Below are positions 28,888 to 37,625 of a DNA stretch of 64,000 bases, piece by piece. Positions within the stretch are counted from its first letter, which is position 1, and the number at the start of each line of letters is the position of its first letter. A program made the position numbers and the translations under genes. The notes below the pieces were generated by a model. The model made no database searches, was not told the origin of the DNA, and saw only the letters and a list, made by a program, of their open reading frames with translations. The stretch comes from Micromonospora trifolii (GTDB taxonomy: Bacteria > Actinomycetota > Actinomycetes > Mycobacteriales > Micromonosporaceae): contig NZ_JAKKFD010000013.1 of assembly GCF_022229005.1 (NCBI RefSeq), positions 1 through 64,000 of the forward strand, written 5' to 3'.

Positions 28888-28888
28888 T
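28861..28888. repeat. 28-bp direct repeat, left copy (end of otsB-GH15)
   Basis: The last eight codons and stop of the otsB-GH15 gene plus the next base, identical over 28 bp to 29857-29884. The homology continues into nearly identical terminators downstream of each copy. The repeats bracket a ~1-kb lower-GC segment in the manner of attachment sites at a gene's 3' end. Confidence 0.85.
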
Positions 28889-28905
28889 TCGACCGCACAC
28901 ACGAC

Positions 28906-28937
28906 GACGGGGCCGGAGCGCATGCTCCGGCCCCGTC
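28906..28937 (+). terminator. intrinsic terminator of trehalose operon
   Basis: Perfect 14-bp stem (arms 28906-28919 and 28924-28937) with a GCAT loop, 18 bp after the otsB-GH15 stop. No U-tract follows, as is usual in high-GC actinobacteria. A near-identical copy stands at 29898-29929. Confidence 0.8.
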
Positions 28938-29048
28938 GGCTGTCCGGCCCGTCAGACTGTGGCCGCACCGACTCCGCCGGGTCAGTCTGTACGCCGCGGC
29001 CTGCGGTCGCCCGCGCGTCGGGCTTTTGCCGGGCTGATCCGCGCGGAG

Positions 29049-29069
29049 TGTTCGGGACAGTCCCGAACA
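29049..29069. promoter_or_regulatory. perfect 21-bp palindrome, candidate operator
   Basis: Arms TGTTCGGGAC and GTCCCGAACA around one central A. It lies 105 bp before the start of the secreted cysteine-rich protein and just upstream of a weak promoter-like pair (TGAACC, 17 bp, CATAGT). Perfect symmetry and position suggest a dimeric regulator's site; the regulator is not recognisable in the window. Confidence 0.6.
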
Positions 29070-29173
29070 GGCTGAACCCTTCACGGCGGAATTGCCATAG
29101 TGAACGATGGATGGGTATCAGCCACTCCGCCTCATCCGCTGCGGTAACCACCTTGAACAAATCGGGAGACGCT

Positions 29174-29698
29174 GTGCTAAAACGCAATGCCATACGGTTG
29201 GCCGCCGTTGCTGGAGCCGCCTTACTGGCCTTTGGAATTGCCCCGTACCAGGCTTCAGCTGACACCTCTGTCGACAAATCGGTTGCGGCGGCAGCAGTGC
29301 CTATCGTGCCAGTGGAATCCAACGTTGCGGAATCCTTTGGACCTCCCGGGCAAGATTCACTTTGCACTTATGCAGGCTTCGCCGCAGGCTGCTTCAGGCC
29401 ATACGGCGATGTCTTTTATGTGCAGGACTCCCGAGCCAATCTGAGCAGCCCCTACCTGCACTGGCAGAACCAGCTTCGCGGCCCCAACGGATCCTGGACG
29501 CTCTACCGCGCCGGTAAGTGCTGGAACATGCTGGACGCCCCGAACTGGGGGGTCTGCAACAAGGATTTCTACGAGCACTCAACGGTGCGGTCGAATGGCG
29601 GCCAGGGAAGTCAGCTCAGATGGCGATTGTGCGCTCCCGCCCCGGCAGGTAGCGATAGTTGCTCCGCCTGGACGGGCTGGATCAACAACGACCAGTGA
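29174..29698 (+). CDS. secreted six-cysteine protein of unknown function
   Basis: 174-aa exported protein. Signal peptide: basic KRN, hydrophobic AVAGAALLAFGIAP, cleavage near QASA. The mature part has six Cys in three close pairs (Cx8C, Cx11C, Cx9C), so probably three disulfides, and is rich in Trp, Asn, Gly and Ser; no named family recognised. GTG at 29174 with GGGAGAC five bases upstream is preferred to an ATG at 29110. Base composition is clearly lower in GC than all neighbours and the gene lies between the 28-bp repeats, so recent acquisition is likely. Confidence 0.75.
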   Translation: MLKRNAIRLAAVAGAALLAFGIAPYQASADTSVDKSVAAAAVPIVPVESNVAESFGPPGQDSLCTYAGFAAGCFRPYGDVFYVQDSRANLSSPYLHWQNQLRGPNGSWTLYRAGKCWNMLDAPNWGVCNKDFYEHSTVRSNGGQGSQLRWRLCAPAPAGSDSCSAWTGWINNDQ

Positions 29699-29790
29699 CG
29701 GACCGCGCCGGGGATTGCGCTCCTATTGCCTAAAGCAGAGCCGGGGGTATCCCACATCGGCGCGTTTGGCAACACCCCTCCGCTAGCCTG

Positions 29791-29828
29791 CCACGCCCGT
29801 GGTGCCGGTGCCGGCACTACGGGCGTGG
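29791..29828 (+). terminator. terminator of secreted-protein gene
   Basis: 18-bp stem with one G-U pair (arms 29791-29808 and 29811-29828) about 95 bp after the stop of the secreted protein gene and before the right-hand 28-bp repeat. Confidence 0.65.
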
Positions 29829-29856
29829 CGGCTGCCCCGGCCCGCATCGGGCTGGC

Positions 29857-29884
29857 CTGCTGGACAACATGCTCAAGCAGTAGT
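29857..29884. repeat. 28-bp direct repeat, right copy
   Basis: Identical to 28861-28888, i.e. an orphan copy of the otsB-GH15 3' end including its stop codon, 996 bp downstream. No coding frame leads into it, so it is a remnant or an att-like duplicate. Confidence 0.85.
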
Positions 29885-29897
29885 CGACAGCTCATGT

Positions 29898-29929
29898 GAC
29901 GGGGCCGGAGCGCATGCTCTGGCCCCGTC
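29898..29929. terminator. duplicate copy of trehalose-operon terminator
   Basis: Same hairpin as 28906-28937 with a single C-to-T change that leaves a G-U pair. It now sits two bases from the stop of the minus-strand gene at 29932 and may serve that gene as well. Confidence 0.7.
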
Positions 29930-29931
29930 AG

Positions 29932-31227
29932 TCACTGCGGGTACGGCAGGCTCGGTTGCCACCCGTGCAGGCGGGCGCCGAGGTCGGTGGGCACCGTCCA
30001 GTGCGCGTACGGCAGCACCGCGCTGCTGCCGGTATGGATCAGGCACAGTAGTGGGGCGTCGCCGGTGTGGTCGAGCGCGAGCTTCGGTTTACGGGCCGCG
30101 CCGACGCCGCCGAGGCCAAACAGGACAACCGGGTCCCGGACCGGAAGTCCTTGTGCCTGCCGGGCGTCACGCCAACCTCGGTACGCCGCGTCCAGCCGCC
30201 AGGGCGCGAGGTCGGCGAGACCGCGGTACAGGTTCGCCACCCAGGTCGGGGTGAGTTCGGCGTCGGAGAGCCGGTACGGCACCCCGGTCAGCAACGCGTC
30301 GAGCTCCGGATCCGTCTCCACGCCGGCGTCGGTCAGCGCCTCGGGCAACGCGCCACGGCGGACGGCCGCGACCGCGGGGGCGGCCTGCTCGACCCGATCG
30401 ACCTGCCAGCGAAGCCCTGCCGGGGCATTCGCGTGTCGACGGTCCCACAGCCAGCGGGCGTTGTCCCAGCGATGGCGCTGGTTGGCCGGGATCAGCTCGT
30501 CGAGGCCGAGGACCAACTCCTCGCCCTCGACCCGCGCGGTGAGCCAGCGGCCCCGCAGGTGCGGCCGCTGCTCGCCGTAGCCGGCCAGTGCTACCACCGC
30601 GGACCGCAGGTAGGCACCGGTGTTCCCGCGCGGGAAGTGCCAGCACAACGCGGACCTGTCGATGGCGTCGAGGTCGGCGGCGGCGTCGTCCGACATCACG
30701 CCGATCCGGACCGGCGGCGATGCCGCGCTGGCCTGGCGATGGTCGAACTGTCGACGTTCCCGGCGCTGCCGTGTCTCGGCCCGCTCGACCGACGGGCTGA
30801 CTGAGTACGCCGCCTTCTTCCCGGCCCACCGCAGCACCCCCGCAACGGTCGCCTGCGGGTCGCCGAAGAGCCGGAACGCCAGCAGCTCGTACTCGTCGGA
30901 CCCGTCGTCCTCGGTCACCTGCAGCTCGTACACCAGGTCGCCGGGCGAGTCCAGGTCGTAGGCGGTGTGCGGGTCACGGCCGAACTCGTTGCCGACGAGC
31001 GAGTCGCCCGGCTGTTGGCGATGGCCACGGACCACAGTGACCAGGACGGCCCAGGAGCCGTCCACGTCCGTGCACCTCAGAGTCCGGACCGGAGCAGTGC
31101 GCCATCGCGAGGGTAGGTCCTCGAAGGTGGTGGTCAGGCCGGGGCTTTCGCACCGCAGCGCGACCGGTGTGAGCAGTTCGGTGCGCCACGTCTCGTGAGG
31201 ATCCTTCACGGTGAGCATGAGCGACAT
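29932..31227 (-). CDS. hypothetical protein, large
   Basis: 431-aa soluble protein, no family recognised. No signal peptide or membrane helix; rich in Trp and Arg, with a charged centre (VERAETRQRRERRQFDHRQ near 155-175) and repeated beta-like stretches. The C-terminal region (LLCLIHTGSSAVLPYAHWTVPTDLGARLHGW) is hydrophobic but not a transmembrane helix. ATG at 31227 (alternatives: GTG 31248, ATG 31218), none with a ribosome site. Upstream lies the terminator of the cob block, so it is transcribed separately. Normal GC for the genome. Confidence 0.7.
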   Translation of the reverse strand: MSLMLTVKDPHETWRTELLTPVALRCESPGLTTTFEDLPSRWRTAPVRTLRCTDVDGSWAVLVTVVRGHRQQPGDSLVGNEFGRDPHTAYDLDSPGDLVYELQVTEDDGSDEYELLAFRLFGDPQATVAGVLRWAGKKAAYSVSPSVERAETRQRRERRQFDHRQASAASPPVRIGVMSDDAAADLDAIDRSALCWHFPRGNTGAYLRSAVVALAGYGEQRPHLRGRWLTARVEGEELVLGLDELIPANQRHRWDNARWLWDRRHANAPAGLRWQVDRVEQAAPAVAAVRRGALPEALTDAGVETDPELDALLTGVPYRLSDAELTPTWVANLYRGLADLAPWRLDAAYRGWRDARQAQGLPVRDPVVLFGLGGVGAARKPKLALDHTGDAPLLCLIHTGSSAVLPYAHWTVPTDLGARLHGWQPSLPYPQ

Positions 31228-31269
31228 TGTGTCGGCAGCCACCGACAACCGCCGCAGCTGGCAATCGTC

Positions 31270-31302
31270 GACGGTTTCCGTTACGCGCTAACGGAAACCG
31301 TC
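31270..31302 (-). terminator. hairpin after cobA/cysG-like gene
   Basis: Perfect 14-bp stem (31270-31283 with 31289-31302) and 5-base loop, 18 bp beyond the stop of the minus-strand methyltransferase gene, so it most likely ends the cob transcript. Confidence 0.75.
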
Positions 31303-31320
31303 GCCGTGTTCGGTCGCCGG

Positions 31321-32562
31321 TCAGCCGTCGAGCGCGCCCACCACGTCGCCCACCACGACGACGGCGGGTGGCCGCAGGTCGGCGGCGAGCGTCTCGGCCG
31401 CGACCGCACCGAGGGTGGACCGCAGGACCCGCTGGGTGCCCGTGGTGGCTTCCTGGACGACGGCGGCCGGCGTCTGCGGCGACCGGCCGTGTGCGATCAG
31501 GGTGGCCGTGATGGCGGCGAGGTTCTTCAGCCCCATCAGGATCACCAGGGTGCCGTGCAGACCGGCGAGGGCGTCCCAGCGCACCAGCGAGGCCGGCGCG
31601 TCGGGTGCCAGGTGCCCGGAGACCACAGTGAACTCGTGCGCCACCCCCCGGTGGGTGACCGGAATACCGGCCGCGGCCGGCGCGGCGATGGAGCTGGTCA
31701 CCCCGGGCACCACTGTCACCGGCACGCCCGCCGCCGCGCAGGCCAACAGCTCCTCGCCACCGCGCCCGAAGACGTACGGGTCACCGCCCTTGAGCCGCAC
31801 CACGAAGGCTCCGGCCAGGGCCCTGTCGACCAGGATCTGGTTGATCTCCTCCTGCGCCCGGGACGGGCCGTAGGGGATCTTCGAGGCGTCCACCAGCTCG
31901 ACGTCGGGGCGCAGCTCGTCCAGGAGCAGCCCGGGCACCAGCCGGTCGGCGACCACCACGTCGGCCTCGGTGAGCAGCCGCCAACCCTTCACGGTGATCA
32001 GCTCCGGGTCCCCCGGCCCCGCCCCGACCAGCGACACCCGCCCGGCCTGCTCTCCGCCGGTCGTCCCAGTGGAAGCGTCGGGCCGGCCAGCGGTCCCGTC
32101 CGGTGCCAGGCGCACGGCGAGCAGGTCGCGGATCGCGTCGCGGACTGTCATCGCCCGGCGGGGGTCGCCGCCGCCGAGCACCGCCACTGTGACCGGGCCG
32201 TGTCGGGTCACCGCCGGGGTCCAGGCGGTGGCGGCCGTCCGGTCGTCGGCCCGGACGCAGAAGATCCGCCGCTCGGCGGCGACGGCGCTCACCGAAGCCG
32301 CCGCGATCGGGTCGTCGACAGCGACCTGGACCAGCCAGGCGCCGTCCAGGTCCTCGGGTACGAACCGGCGCGACACCCAGTGCAGCCGACCCGCGTCGAC
32401 CCGGGCACGCAGCGCCGGGGTCAGCTCCGGGGCCACCAGCAGGACGTCCGCACCGGCGTCCAGCAGCGCGGGTACCCGCCGGGTGGCGACCGCGCCGCCA
32501 CCTACCACGACCACCCGCCGCCCGTGCAGCCGCAAACCCAGGGGGTACGGATTGGAGGTCAC
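31321..32562 (-). CDS. cobA: uroporphyrinogen-III C-methyltransferase / precorrin-2 dehydrogenase fusion
   Basis: 413-aa bifunctional tetrapyrrole enzyme (CysG-like). Residues ~1-150 are the NAD+-dependent precorrin-2 dehydrogenase/ferrochelatase part (VVVVGGGAVATRRVPALLDAG). Residues ~170-410 are the S-adenosylmethionine methyltransferase (SLVGAGPGDPELITVKGWRLL, VRLKGGDPYVFGRGGEE, VVPGVTSS), making precorrin-2 for cobalamin and siroheme. Length is slightly below E. coli CysG. GTG at 32562; last gene of the block cobC-cobT-cobA. Confidence 0.94.
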   Translation of the reverse strand: MTSNPYPLGLRLHGRRVVVVGGGAVATRRVPALLDAGADVLLVAPELTPALRARVDAGRLHWVSRRFVPEDLDGAWLVQVAVDDPIAAASVSAVAAERRIFCVRADDRTAATAWTPAVTRHGPVTVAVLGGGDPRRAMTVRDAIRDLLAVRLAPDGTAGRPDASTGTTGGEQAGRVSLVGAGPGDPELITVKGWRLLTEADVVVADRLVPGLLLDELRPDVELVDASKIPYGPSRAQEEINQILVDRALAGAFVVRLKGGDPYVFGRGGEELLACAAAGVPVTVVPGVTSSIAAPAAAGIPVTHRGVAHEFTVVSGHLAPDAPASLVRWDALAGLHGTLVILMGLKNLAAITATLIAHGRSPQTPAAVVQEATTGTQRVLRSTLGAVAAETLAADLRPPAVVVVGDVVGALDG

Positions 32563-32602
32563 GCCGCACCACCGGGGCGGTCGGCTCGTTCGCTGCGCGG
32601 GC

Positions 32603-33694
32603 TCACTTCTCGGCCACCCCTGCGGAGTCGAAGGTGGCCACCTCGTGCAGCACCCGGACAGCGCCGGTGACCACTGGCAACGCCAGCAGCGCGCCGGTGC
32701 CCTCGCCGAGGCGCAGCCCCAGGTCGATCAGCGGGTCGAGGCCGAGGTGACGCAACGCGACAGTGGCACCGGGCTCGGCCGAGCGGTGACCGGCGACCAT
32801 GGCGCAGACCGCGTCCGGGGCGAACGCGGCGGCGGCGAGCGCGGCCGAGACCGCGATCACGCCGTCCAGCAGCACCGGTGTGCGACGCGCTGCGGCCCCC
32901 AGGATCAGCCCGGCCAGGGCGGCGTGCTCCAGGCCACCGACGGCGGCCAACACGCCCAGTGGGTCGGCCGGGTCGAGGGTGTGCCGGGCCAGCGCGGCCC
33001 GCACCACCGCCACCTTGTGCGCGTACGTCGGGTCGTCGACCCCGGTGCCCCGACCTGTGGTGTCGAGCGGGTCGGCGCCGGTGAACGCGGCGATCAGCAC
33101 GGCGGCCGGGGTGGTGTTGCCGATGCCCATGTCCCCGGTGAGCAGGATGCCGGCACCGGCGTCGATCAGCTCGTCGGCGATCCGGATGCCGGTCTGCACC
33201 GCCGCCAGCGCCTCGTCCCGGGTCAGCGCGGCGGTCACCGTGAGGTCGCGGGTGCCCCGGCGGACGGACGCGACAACCAGCCGAGGCGCGGCCGGGTCGA
33301 GCACGGCCGGGTCGAGCACTGCCGGTTCGGTGGGCAGCGGGGTGGCCACGCCGACGTCGACCACTGTGACCGAGGCGCCGGCCTGCCTGGCGAACGCGTT
33401 GACCACCGCTCCACCGGCCAGGAAATTGCCGATCATCTGCGCGGTGACCTCCTGCGGCCAGGGGCTCACCCGCTGGGCGTGCACCCCGTGGTCGCCGGCG
33501 AAGATCGCCACCGCGGCCGGCTCGGGCAGCGGTGGTGGGCAGGCTCCGGCCAGGCCGGCGAGGCGTACCGAAAGCTCCTCCAGCGCGCCCAGCGAGCCCG
33601 CCGGCTTGGTCAGCCGGCCGTGCAGTTCCCGGGCGGCTGCCATCGCCGCGTCGTCCGCCGGGCGGATCGCCGCGATCGTGGTCTCCAGCATCAT
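32603..33694 (-). CDS. cobT: nicotinate-nucleotide-dimethylbenzimidazole phosphoribosyltransferase
   Basis: 363-aa CobT, activating the lower ligand dimethylbenzimidazole as its riboside phosphate for cobalamin assembly. Motifs: KPAGSLGALEEL, VAIFAGDHGVHAQRVS, LLTGDMGIGNTTPAAVL and the catalytic-Glu region RLGEGTGALLALPVV. A stretch at ~125-140 repeats AVLDPAVLDPAAP. Two adjacent ATGs (33694, 33691) follow GGAGG; the first overlaps the cobC stop, the second has better ribosome-site spacing. A cob pathway gene in an operon with cobC and cobA. Confidence 0.95.
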   Translation of the reverse strand: MMLETTIAAIRPADDAAMAAARELHGRLTKPAGSLGALEELSVRLAGLAGACPPPLPEPAAVAIFAGDHGVHAQRVSPWPQEVTAQMIGNFLAGGAVVNAFARQAGASVTVVDVGVATPLPTEPAVLDPAVLDPAAPRLVVASVRRGTRDLTVTAALTRDEALAAVQTGIRIADELIDAGAGILLTGDMGIGNTTPAAVLIAAFTGADPLDTTGRGTGVDDPTYAHKVAVVRAALARHTLDPADPLGVLAAVGGLEHAALAGLILGAAARRTPVLLDGVIAVSAALAAAAFAPDAVCAMVAGHRSAEPGATVALRHLGLDPLIDLGLRLGEGTGALLALPVVTGAVRVLHEVATFDSAGVAEK

Positions 33695-34776
33695 GCCTCC
33701 ATGGTCTCGCGCAGCACGTCGATGAACGCGTCGGTGGTGTTTCGGTCGCGTACGGCCACCCGCAGCCAGTCCGGGCCGAGGCCGGGGAACGTGTCGCCTC
33801 GGCGCACCGCCCAGCCGCGCTCTCGCAGGGCGGCCCGGATCGCTGTCGCACCCGGCAGGTGCAGCAGGACGAACGCGCTGGCGGGACGGCCGACGACGCG
33901 TACACCGGGCAGGTCGGTGAGGCGCGCGACCAGGTGGTCGCGGTCGGCGGCGAGGTCGGCGGCGATCGCGCGTTCGGCCTGGACCGCGACGGTGCTGGCG
34001 CAGGCCGACGCGGCCGCCAGCGCGGGCGTGGAGACGGCCCAGAGCGGTTGGACGGCGGCCAGTCGGGACAGCAGCTCCGCGGCGCCGAGCAGGTAGCCGA
34101 TCCGCAGGCCGGCCAGGCCCCACGTCTTGGTGAGGCTACGCACCACGAGCAGCCCGGGCAGGTCGCGGCGTTCGGCCAGCGACTCCGGTTCGCCGGGGTG
34201 CCCGGGGGCGATTGTGGTGTCGGCGAACGCCTCGTCGACCACAAGTACCCGGCCGGGGCGGGCCAGCGCGGCCACCGCCTGGCCGGGGTGCAGCACCGAG
34301 GTCGGGTTCGTCGGGTTGCCGATCATCACGAGGTCGGCGTCGGCGGGCACCCGGGACGGGTCGAGCCGGAAGTCGTCGGCCGCGTCGAGCAGCACCCGCT
34401 CGACCGGGTGCCCGGCGGCCCGCAGCGCCGCCTCCGGCTCGGTGAACTGGGGGTGCACCACCACCGGCCGGCGAACGCCGCGCAGCGCCTGGGCGATCAG
34501 CACGAAGCCCTCGGCGGCGCCGGCGGTGAGCAGCACCTCGTTCGGATGACGGCGGTGGCGGGCGGCGACCGCCGCACGGGCCGGCGCCGGGTCCGGATAG
34601 CGGGCCAGATCGGTAAGGGTCGCGGCGATCGGGTCGGCCAGCCAGGCGGGCGGCCGCGCCCGACGGACATTGACGGCGAGGTCGATCAGCCCGGCTGTCG
34701 CCTCCGCGTCGCCGTGGTGGGCGAGGTCCGGCTCGATCCCGGCGGGCGGGGCGACAGTGCTCGGCTGATCGGACAT
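33691..34776 (-). CDS. cobC: CobC-like aminotransferase (threonine-phosphate decarboxylase family)
   Basis: 361-aa fold-type I PLP enzyme of the histidinol-phosphate aminotransferase/CobD-threonine-phosphate-decarboxylase group, located with cobT and so assigned to making the aminopropanol arm. Visible are IGNPTNPTSVLHP, LVVDEAFADT and the PLP Lys in VRSLTKTWGLAGLRIGYLLG. The ATG at 34776 is chosen; the frame stays open ~40 codons upstream through an ATG near 34866. Divergent from the PBP gene with 121 bp between. Confidence 0.87.
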   Translation of the reverse strand: MSDQPSTVAPPAGIEPDLAHHGDAEATAGLIDLAVNVRRARPPAWLADPIAATLTDLARYPDPAPARAAVAARHRRHPNEVLLTAGAAEGFVLIAQALRGVRRPVVVHPQFTEPEAALRAAGHPVERVLLDAADDFRLDPSRVPADADLVMIGNPTNPTSVLHPGQAVAALARPGRVLVVDEAFADTTIAPGHPGEPESLAERRDLPGLLVVRSLTKTWGLAGLRIGYLLGAAELLSRLAAVQPLWAVSTPALAAASACASTVAVQAERAIAADLAADRDHLVARLTDLPGVRVVGRPASAFVLLHLPGATAIRAALRERGWAVRRGDTFPGLGPDWLRVAVRDRNTTDAFIDVLRETMEA

Positions 34777-34897
34777 GTCCGCGATCCTGCCGGGAAGGTG
34801 GCCGGCGGGACAGTCGATCTCGGCGTAAGCCACGTCACCACTCGCCGGTTTAAGAGTTCTTCTCATGTACGAATCGGAAATGTCATAACTTGACCTG

Positions 34898-37027
34898 GTG
34901 AGCAACCGACCCCTTGCTGCCGCTGGTCGACTCGTCCCTCTCCTCCGCGCCGGACTGATCGCCGGAATCGTGATCGCCGCCGCCGCCTACCCGCTGGTCG
35001 CCCTCACCGGGCTCGGCGCGAAGGCCACAGCGCACGCCGTGGACCAGAAGACCCGGGTGCTGAAGACCGCCCTGCCCGCCGAGACCTCGTACGTCTACGG
35101 CCCGGACGGCAAGACGGTGCTGACCATGTTCTACGAGGAGTACCGGCAGTACACCAAGCTGTCGGACATGTCGCCGAACATCCAGCAGGCGATCGTCGCC
35201 GCCGAGGATTCGCGCTTCTACCAGCACCACGGCGTCGACCCGAAGGGCGTGGCCCGGGCCTTCGTCTCCAACGCCCGCTCCGGCGGCTCCCAGGGCGCCT
35301 CGACGCTGACCATGCAGTACGTCCGGATGGCCCTGCGGGACAGCGCGACCACGCCCAAGGAGGTCCAGGAAGCCACCCAGCAGACCAGCCTGCGCAAGGT
35401 CAAGGAGATGCGGATGGCGCTGGACCTGGAGAAGGAGATCAGCAAGGAAGAGATCATGGAGCGTTACCTGAACTCGGCGTACTTCGGGCACCGGGCGTAC
35501 GGCATCTACGCGGCCAGCGAGATCTTCTTCTCCAAGACCCCCAAGGACCTCACCCCGGTCGAGGCCGCCACCCTCGCCGGGCTGGTCAAGTCCCCGTCCG
35601 AGTACGACCCGGCCGACTCCGACCAGAAGGAGGCAACCGGGCGGCGCAACTACGTGCTGGACCGGATGAGCCAACTGGGGTACCTCTCCCCCGACTCGGC
35701 CACCGCCGCCAAGTCCGAGCCGATCCGGCTCAAGCTGACGACCCCGCCGCACGACTGCGCCGCCGTGGCGGAGAAGTACAACAGCTGGGGCTTCGCCTGC
35801 GACTACCTGAAGAACTGGTGGAGTGCGCAGCCCGCGTTCGGGGCGAACCGGCTGGAGCGGATGGACAACCTGCGCCGGGGCGGCTACCGGATCGTGCTCA
35901 GCCTCGACCCGAAGGTCCAGGAGGCGGCGGAGAAGAGCGTCGGCGCCAAGGACGCCACCGGCAGCCCGTTCGCCAACGGGATCGTGGTCTCCGAGCCGGG
36001 CACCGGGCGGGTGAAGGCGATGGCGGTGAACCGGACGTACTCGCTGGACCTGGCCGAGAACCCGCAGAGCTCCAACCCCGAGGCCGGGCCCAAGGTGAAG
36101 GCCAACTATCCGAACACTGTGGCACCGCTGCTCGGTGGCGGTGACCTGGCGGGCTACCAGGCCGGGTCGACGTTCAAGATGTTCCCGATGCTGGCCGCGC
36201 TGGACGCGGGGATGACCCTGTCCACCTCCTTCAACGCGCCCTACCGCTACCGGTCGGAGGTCTACGACGGGTGGGCGCCCTCCAACGCCAGCGGCGCGAT
36301 GACCGGCCAGCAGACCATGTGGTCCGGCTTCGGTAAGTCGGTGAACACGTACTTCGTCTGGCTGGAGGAAAAGGTCGGCGCGGACCGGGCGGTCCGGCTG
36401 GCCGAGCAGCTCGGGCTGCGGTGGCGGACCGACGTCGACCGGGACCACGCGTCCCCGACCAAGGCGAAGCAGTGGGGCGCGTTCACCCTGGGCGTCTCCG
36501 ACGCCACACCGCTGGAGATGGCGAACGCGTACGCCGCCGTCGCGGCCGACGGCCGCTACTGCGAGGCCATCCCCGTGCAGGCGATCATGAACCGGGACGG
36601 CACACCTGCCACGTACGCGACCCCGGGTGGCCTCCACCGGGAGGTGGCCAAGCCGCGCTGCCGGCAGGTGGTCAGCGCGGACGCCGCTCGGGCGGCCACC
36701 GACGCGGCGCGCTGCCCGACCGGAGACACCCCGGCGCGCGGCAGCTGCGGCGGCTGGTCCACCGCCGACAGCGTGCGGGGCACCGTCGGGCGGCCGGTGG
36801 CCGGCAAGACCGGTACGACAGACAGCACCCGGTCCGCCTGGTTCGTCGGCTACACCCCGGAGTTGGCCGCGGCGAGCTTCATCTCCGACCCGGACAATCC
36901 GTTCAACGCGGTCGGTGACGGGCAGTCCCAGATCCCGATCAAGGCGGTCTCGGAAACCCTGCGCGACGGCCTGAAAGGCACCCCGACCCGCCAGTTCACC
37001 CCACCGTCGGACGCCATCGTCGGCTGA
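34898..37027 (+). CDS. class A penicillin-binding protein
   Basis: 709-aa bifunctional peptidoglycan synthase. An N-terminal membrane helix (residues ~17-40) leads to a GT51 transglycosylase (catalytic Glu in AAEDSRFYQHHGVDPKG; STLTMQYVRMAL; MERYLNSAYFGHRAYG). The transpeptidase follows with all three motifs: STFK at ~424, SVN at ~481 and KTG at ~637. A Cys-containing insert near 590-625 (RYCEAIP, CRQVV, RCPTGD, SCGG) is notable. GTG start at 34898. Monocistronic, divergent from the cob block. Confidence 0.95.
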   Translation: MSNRPLAAAGRLVPLLRAGLIAGIVIAAAAYPLVALTGLGAKATAHAVDQKTRVLKTALPAETSYVYGPDGKTVLTMFYEEYRQYTKLSDMSPNIQQAIVAAEDSRFYQHHGVDPKGVARAFVSNARSGGSQGASTLTMQYVRMALRDSATTPKEVQEATQQTSLRKVKEMRMALDLEKEISKEEIMERYLNSAYFGHRAYGIYAASEIFFSKTPKDLTPVEAATLAGLVKSPSEYDPADSDQKEATGRRNYVLDRMSQLGYLSPDSATAAKSEPIRLKLTTPPHDCAAVAEKYNSWGFACDYLKNWWSAQPAFGANRLERMDNLRRGGYRIVLSLDPKVQEAAEKSVGAKDATGSPFANGIVVSEPGTGRVKAMAVNRTYSLDLAENPQSSNPEAGPKVKANYPNTVAPLLGGGDLAGYQAGSTFKMFPMLAALDAGMTLSTSFNAPYRYRSEVYDGWAPSNASGAMTGQQTMWSGFGKSVNTYFVWLEEKVGADRAVRLAEQLGLRWRTDVDRDHASPTKAKQWGAFTLGVSDATPLEMANAYAAVAADGRYCEAIPVQAIMNRDGTPATYATPGGLHREVAKPRCRQVVSADAARAATDAARCPTGDTPARGSCGGWSTADSVRGTVGRPVAGKTGTTDSTRSAWFVGYTPELAAASFISDPDNPFNAVGDGQSQIPIKAVSETLRDGLKGTPTRQFTPPSDAIVG

Positions 37028-37055
37028 CGGTTGGTCGCAGGTCGGTGCGCGCGGC

Positions 37056-37625
37056 TCAGCGCAGGTCGGCGGCGACGAACGACCACAGCTCCAGATCCAC
37101 CCGGCCGCCGCTGACGAACCCGGCGTTACGCAGCAGACCCTCGTAGCTGAACCCGGCCTTCTCCGCGACCCGGCGCGAGGCCAGGTTGCCGGGCGCCACC
37201 CGCAGCTCGACCCGTTGGAAGCCGTGCTCCAGGATCAGCGCGATGGCCACCGCGTCGACCGCCTCGGCGGCGAAGCCGAAGCCCCGCGCGTGCGACGCCA
37301 TCGCGTAGGAGATCTCGGTGAGGCGGGCGCCCCAGTCGGTGCGCCGCGTCCACAGCGAGCCCACCACCTGGTCGTCCTCCCGCCGGAGCACCGCGTAGTG
37401 GTCACCCTCCCCGCTGTCGCGCCGCTGCCGGGCCAGATCGGTGCACCAGGCCAGCCCGTCGATCGGGCCGGAGTCGTCGGGCAGCGGCAGCCAACGCCGG
37501 GTCAGCTTGTCGGCGAAGATCTCCCCGGCCGCCGCCGCGTCGGCAGCCGTGAGCTGACGCACCTCGGTACGCGGGGTGGAGACGGTCAACGCCGGGAATC
37601 TGCGCACCGCCACCTGACCGATCAC
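37056..37625 (-). CDS. GNAT-family N-acetyltransferase
   Basis: 189-aa acetyltransferase of the RimJ/RimL type: EVRQLTAADAAAAGEIF at the start, WGARLTEISYAMASHARGFGFAAEAVDAV (acetyl-CoA-binding), and LRVAPGNLASRRVAEKAGFSYEGLLRNAG. The substrate is unknown; relatives modify protein N-termini or small molecules. GTG at 37625 overlaps the cobB stop (GTGA), so it is expressed with cobB, though no role in cobalamin synthesis is known. Confidence 0.9.
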   Translation of the reverse strand: MIGQVAVRRFPALTVSTPRTEVRQLTAADAAAAGEIFADKLTRRWLPLPDDSGPIDGLAWCTDLARQRRDSGEGDHYAVLRREDDQVVGSLWTRRTDWGARLTEISYAMASHARGFGFAAEAVDAVAIALILEHGFQRVELRVAPGNLASRRVAEKAGFSYEGLLRNAGFVSGGRVDLELWSFVAADLR

